A stretch of 64,000 bases of DNA from Scatomonas sp963928055. Lineage in GTDB: Bacteria > Bacillota > Clostridia > Lachnospirales > Lachnospiraceae. The DNA lies in assembly GCA_963928055.1 (NCBI GenBank), contig CAWVDN010000001.1:496001-560000 (forward strand), read 5' to 3'. A program made the translations under genes and the position numbers. Of the stretch, positions 60,470-64,000 are shown piece by piece (positions within the stretch are counted from its first letter, which is position 1; each line of letters starts with the position of its first letter). Below the pieces are notes generated by a model. That model made no database searches, had not been told where the DNA came from, and was given only the letters and a program-made list of their open reading frames with translations.

Positions 60470-62263
60470 TTATTCTTCTTTTTCGGCTATGCGGATCCCC
60501 AGCTCCTGCAGCTGCTTCACATCCACCTGGGAGGGAGCTTCGCACATCATATCGGAGGCGTCTTTCACCTTAGGGAAGGCGATGACGTCCCGGATGGAGT
60601 CCTGTTTTGCCATAAGCATCACCAGCCGGTCCAGGCCGTAGGCCAGTCCCGCGTGAGGCGGAACTCCGTACTTGAAAGCGCTGAGCAGGAATCCGAACTG
60701 ATCCCAGGCCTGCTCTTTGGTAAAGCCCAGAACTTCAAACATCTTCTCCTGGATGTCATCCTGATGGATCCTGACAGAACCGCCGCCGATCTCGTTGCCG
60801 TTCAGGACAATGTCGTAGGCCTTGGCCCGGACGCTGCCGGGATCGGAATCGATCTTGTCCCAGTCCTCCTCCATAGGCATGGTAAAGGGATGATGCATGG
60901 CCATAAAGCGGTTTTCCTCATCGGACCACTCCAGCAGGGGGAACTCTGTGATCCAAACGAATCGGAATTCATTTTTGTCCAGAAGCCCCAGCTCCTCTGC
61001 CAGATGCAGGCGGAGAGCTCCCAGCACATTCCAGACAATCTTATTTTTGTCCGCGGCAAAGAGCAGCAGGTCTCCCGGCTGTCCCTCCATGGCGGCGATC
61101 AGGGATTCCATCTCTCCTTCCTTCAGGAACTTGGCGAAGGAAGATTTGGCGGTGCCGTCCTCCTGGATTGCAATGTAGGCCAGACCCTTGGCCCCGTAGC
61201 CCTTGGCAAACTCCACCAGCTTGTCGATCTTCTTTCGTGGCATAGCTCCCTGGCCCTTGGCGTTAATGCCCCGGACCGAGCCGTCCTTCAGAGCCAGCGC
61301 GCTCTGGAACACGCCGAATTCAAAATCTTTCACTGCTTCGGATACATTCTTCAGTTCCATGCCGAACCGCAGATCCGGCTTGTCGGAGCCGAAACGGTCC
61401 ATGGCCTCCTGCCAGGTCATTCTCTGGATGGGAAGGGACACTTCCACTCCCAGGACCTCTTTGAACAGGTACGCCAGCAGTCTCTCATTGACGTCGATGA
61501 CATCGTCCACATCCACAAAGGAAAGCTCCATATCGATCTGGGTAAATTCCGGCTGACGGTCCGCCCGAAGATCCTCGTCCCGGAAGCAGCGGGCGATCTG
61601 AATGTAGCGGTCATAACCGGAGCACATCAACAGCTGCTTGAACAGCTGGGGAGACTGGGGCAGGGCGTAAAAGCTGCCGGGATGGACACGGCTGGGCACC
61701 AGATAATCTCTGGCTCCCTCCGGAGTGCTCTTGCAGAGCATGGGGGTCTCGATCTCCAGGAAGCCCTCCTCCGCCATAAATTTCCGGGTCAGGGTAGCCA
61801 CCTGGGACCGGAGCATAAGGTTTCTCTGCAGATCCGGACGTCGGAGATCCAGATAGCGGTATTTCAGCCGGATCTCCTCCTTGGTCTTGCTGTTCTCCTC
61901 CACCGGGAAGGGGGGAGTCTCAGACTCGGAAAGAACTCTCAGGTAATCCACCCGCACCTCCATGGTGCCGGTCTTCAGATTCTCATTGACGGCCCCGGAG
62001 CGCCGCTCCACCGTGCCGGTAACGGCGATGACAAACTCGCTGCGGAGTTTTCCCGCCTTTTCAAAGCCCGCCTCATCAATGCTGCCGTTCTCAAAGATCA
62101 GCTGCATAATGCCGGAGCGGTCCCGTAAGTCCACAAAGATAATGCCGCCTTTATTTCTGCTTTTCTGCACCCATCCCATAAGGGTCACTTTTGACCCGAT
62201 GAGCGCTTCTGTCACTTCCCCGCAGCGGTGGGAGCGGTGCATTCCCTTCATTGATTCTGCCAT
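60470..62263 (-). CDS. aspS: Aspartate--tRNA ligase
   Basis: 597 residues, the bacterial length with the GAD insertion. N-terminal OB fold ('VTLMGWVQKSRNKGGIIFVDLRDRSG'), class II motif 2 'FRDEDLRADRQPEFTQIDME' region (about 215-235) and motif 3 'GLAYGLDRLVML' near the C-terminus. It charges tRNA-Asp, possibly also tRNA-Asn if it is non-discriminating. It follows hisS by 27 bp. Confidence 0.97.
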   Translation of the reverse strand: MAESMKGMHRSHRCGEVTEALIGSKVTLMGWVQKSRNKGGIIFVDLRDRSGIMQLIFENGSIDEAGFEKAGKLRSEFVIAVTGTVERRSGAVNENLKTGTMEVRVDYLRVLSESETPPFPVEENSKTKEEIRLKYRYLDLRRPDLQRNLMLRSQVATLTRKFMAEEGFLEIETPMLCKSTPEGARDYLVPSRVHPGSFYALPQSPQLFKQLLMCSGYDRYIQIARCFRDEDLRADRQPEFTQIDMELSFVDVDDVIDVNERLLAYLFKEVLGVEVSLPIQRMTWQEAMDRFGSDKPDLRFGMELKNVSEAVKDFEFGVFQSALALKDGSVRGINAKGQGAMPRKKIDKLVEFAKGYGAKGLAYIAIQEDGTAKSSFAKFLKEGEMESLIAAMEGQPGDLLLFAADKNKIVWNVLGALRLHLAEELGLLDKNEFRFVWITEFPLLEWSDEENRFMAMHHPFTMPMEEDWDKIDSDPGSVRAKAYDIVLNGNEIGGGSVRIHQDDIQEKMFEVLGFTKEQAWDQFGFLLSAFKYGVPPHAGLAYGLDRLVMLMAKQDSIRDVIAFPKVKDASDMMCEAPSQVDVKQLQELGIRIAEKEE

Positions 62264-62290
62264 TTTGGTTCCTCCATCTCCTGCCGTCCC

Positions 62291-63547
62291 TCAGATCCGG
62301 TCGGCGTATATTTCTTCGATTTCCGTATATCCCTCAGCTTCCAGCTGTTCCTTCTGGAATTTCTTATTTTTCTTCATGACGGCCAGATTCACCTGCACGC
62401 CCCGGCGTCTTTCCTCCATAGCCCTGGCGATGACTTTCTCCATGGCCTCCGCCGGCAGCTTTTTCTCCAGCAGATAGGCTTTCTTCTCCGCCGCTCCCGG
62501 GATCTGGAAATCCCTCTCCAGCAGCAGCAGGATGATCCGCTCGAAGCCGATGGAAAATCCGCAGGCCGGGGTGTTCTGTCCGGTAAACTTGCCGATCATC
62601 TCATCGTAGCGGCCGCCGCCGCCTACGCTTCCGCCGTACTCGTCCATGGCGATCTCAAAAATGGGGCCGGTGTAATAGGACATGCCACGGACCAGGGTGG
62701 GATCGAAGGCGATGCGGAAATCCGCGGATTTCACCGCCTCCACGCTGTTCATAATGGTGATCAGCCCGTCGGCGTACTCCGGGTCCAGGAAGCCCGCAAG
62801 TTTCTCCTTCAGGTATGCCACCCCCGCGGTATCCGCTGTAACCGCTTTGAACAGCTCCAGATATTTCTCCACGGTCTCCGCCGGGAACCCTTCCCCTTTC
62901 AGTTCCTCCGAAACTCCCTCCATGCCGATCTTGTCCATCTTATCCAGAATGATGAACACTGTATCATAGGATTCTTCCGGGAAACCGCTGTAGGCCGCCA
63001 TGGCTTTCAGGATCCGCCGGTCATTGATGCGGATGGTGAAATTCTTAAATTCCAGTCTGCCCAGCAGGGTGGTGGTGGCCAGGATCAGCTCGATCTCCGC
63101 CAGATTGGACGCCTCGCCCAGGATGTCGATGTCGCACTGCATAAACTGGCGGTATCTGCCTCTCTGGGGCCGGTCCGCCCTCCACACATTGCCCATCTGC
63201 AAAGCTTTAAAAGGAGCGGGAAGATCGTTGGCATTGTTGGCGTAATACCGGCACAGAGGCACGGTCAGATCGTACCGCAGACCGCCGTCCACCAGGTCCG
63301 CCTCGCTTTTCGCGGTATCCAGTTTCAGCTTCTCTCCTCTCTTTAAGATCTTGAAGATCAGCTTTTCGTTTTCCCCGCCCTGCTTGCTGTTCAGGTTCTC
63401 GATGTGCTCCACGCAGGGAGTCTCCATGGAAGAAAAGCCAAAGCTCCTGTAGGTCTCTTTAATAAGGCCGATACAGTAATCCCGGATGGCCATCTCCCGA
63501 GGCAGGATATCCTTCATGCCGGTAACCGGCTTCTTTTTCAGATTCAT
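62291..63547 (-). CDS. hisS: Histidine--tRNA ligase
   Basis: 418 residues. Class II core: 'VTGMKDILPREMAIRDY' start, motif 2 'GNVWRADRPQRGRYRQFMQCDIDILG', the His-A motif 'GMSYYTGPIFEI' and motif 3 'ACGFSIGFERI'. The C-terminal anticodon domain is somewhat shorter than usual. It overlaps the HD-GYP gene by 4 bp, so they are translationally coupled. Confidence 0.97.
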   Translation of the reverse strand: MNLKKKPVTGMKDILPREMAIRDYCIGLIKETYRSFGFSSMETPCVEHIENLNSKQGGENEKLIFKILKRGEKLKLDTAKSEADLVDGGLRYDLTVPLCRYYANNANDLPAPFKALQMGNVWRADRPQRGRYRQFMQCDIDILGEASNLAEIELILATTTLLGRLEFKNFTIRINDRRILKAMAAYSGFPEESYDTVFIILDKMDKIGMEGVSEELKGEGFPAETVEKYLELFKAVTADTAGVAYLKEKLAGFLDPEYADGLITIMNSVEAVKSADFRIAFDPTLVRGMSYYTGPIFEIAMDEYGGSVGGGGRYDEMIGKFTGQNTPACGFSIGFERIILLLLERDFQIPGAAEKKAYLLEKKLPAEAMEKVIARAMEERRRGVQVNLAVMKKNKKFQKEQLEAEGYTEIEEIYADRI

Positions 63548-64000
63548 GATTCTTTCAGTTCTCCTCTCACATCCAATGATATTTCCGGCAGACGGGACTT
63601 TTCCAGTCCCTCCCGGTGGATCACCCGCTGAAACGCCAGAAATACCCGCATATCATAATTCTTGATCTCATCGATCATCAGTTTTACCGCCGTCTGCTGG
63701 TCATAAGCCTTCCGGTAGGGCCGGTCCGAGGTCAGGGCGCAGAACACGTCGCTGATCCGCAGGATCCTGGCTCCTATGGGGATATTCCTCCCTTCCAGGT
63801 GATAGGGATAGCCGCTGCCGTCATAATTTTCGTGGTGATACAGAATGCTCTCGCAGACCGTATCGGAATACCCTTTTTCCAGGGCCACCAGATATCCCTT
63901 GTGGGGATGGAGCCGCACATAATGCATTTCCTCCACCACCATGGGATTTCCCACCAGCTCCGGTTCGCCCTGAAGCGTCACCTTGCCGATGTCGTGGATC
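63544..64000 (-). CDS. HD-GYP-type phosphodiesterase domain (5' end outside window)
   Basis: The visible part is the last 151 residues. It opens with the metal motif IHDIGK and contains 'HHENYDGSGYP', the HHE...DGxGYP motif of HD-GYP proteins, and 'RILRISDVFCALTSDRPYRKAY'. Such domains break down cyclic di-GMP or related signals. Sensor domains, if any, lie outside the window. First visible gene of the hisS-aspS unit. Confidence 0.9.
   Translation of the reverse strand, partial: IHDIGKVTLQGEPELVGNPMVVEEMHYVRLHPHKGYLVALEKGYSDTVCESILYHHENYDGSGYPYHLEGRNIPIGARILRISDVFCALTSDRPYRKAYDQQTAVKLMIDEIKNYDMRVFLAFQRVIHREGLEKSRLPEISLDVRGELKES

Overview
This window looks like chromosomal DNA from a GC-rich member of the Clostridia, most likely Lachnospiraceae (Bacillota). 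The evidence is a low-GC-Gram-positive gene set (RNase Z-like MBL protein, AzlCD, CPBP protease, NusG domain II/Gx transporter pair, YtrA-type GntR, DUF1292, DUF5662, DUF6449, Rpn nuclease), Gram-positive lipoprotein signals, strong Shine-Dalgarno sites (GGAGG) and canonical sigma-A promoters. I support 57 coding regions. Most lie on the minus strand. The first and last genes are cut by the window edges.

Layout. 1-7.7 kb: envelope and accessory genes on the minus strand: a fused MacB-like ABC transporter, a zinc-ribbon membrane protein, a lipoprotein and a SpoIID-like protein with a peptidoglycan-binding domain. A 344-bp gap here holds a candidate promoter-to-terminator small RNA on the plus strand. 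7.8-13.2 kb: core cluster pyrH-frr-uppS-cdsA-dxr-rseP, without the rpsB-tsf pair that usually precedes it. 13.3-21.8 kb: aspartokinase, a PLP aminotransferase, DUF5662, a GlgX-like protein whose catalytic residues appear lost, exonuclease III, an Orn/Lys/Arg decarboxylase-family enzyme and ilvE. 21.9-29.1 kb: DUF1292 protein, dUTPase, rpsO-pnp, Rpn nuclease, azlCD, ridA and an HD protein.

29-38.4 kb is more accessory. It has a MarR-controlled heterodimeric ABC exporter with a clear operator/promoter, an operon joining a GH120 beta-xylosidase to a NusG-II/Gx transporter pair, a small cysteine-motif protein, and an AT-rich AAA/DUF4143 ATPase gene. 38.5-40.3 kb holds rpsB-tsf. 40.4-47.6 kb holds a second zinc-ribbon membrane protein and the operon argS-amidase-HAD-CPBP-pfkB. 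Between argS and a MATE transporter lies a ~324-bp element with long terminal inverted repeats and two internal hairpin arms. A collapsed relative sits in the ridA leader. 48-51.5 kb: MATE, MBL, CBS and LUD proteins. 51.5-60.3 kb: an uninterrupted seven-gene run with a YtrA-type repressor and operator, an ABC ATPase plus DUF6449 permease, and a MacAB-like exporter with two different membrane fusion proteins. 60.4-64 kb: aspS, hisS and an HD-GYP protein.

The accessory theme is export and envelope work: five ABC systems, MATE, amidase, SpoIID-like protein and lipoprotein. The most interesting signals are the hairpin-rich repeat family in two 5' leaders, the candidate small RNA at 4.80-4.94 kb, the GlgX-like pseudoenzyme, and the YtrA-type efflux operon with a tRNA-3'-end-like remnant at its border.
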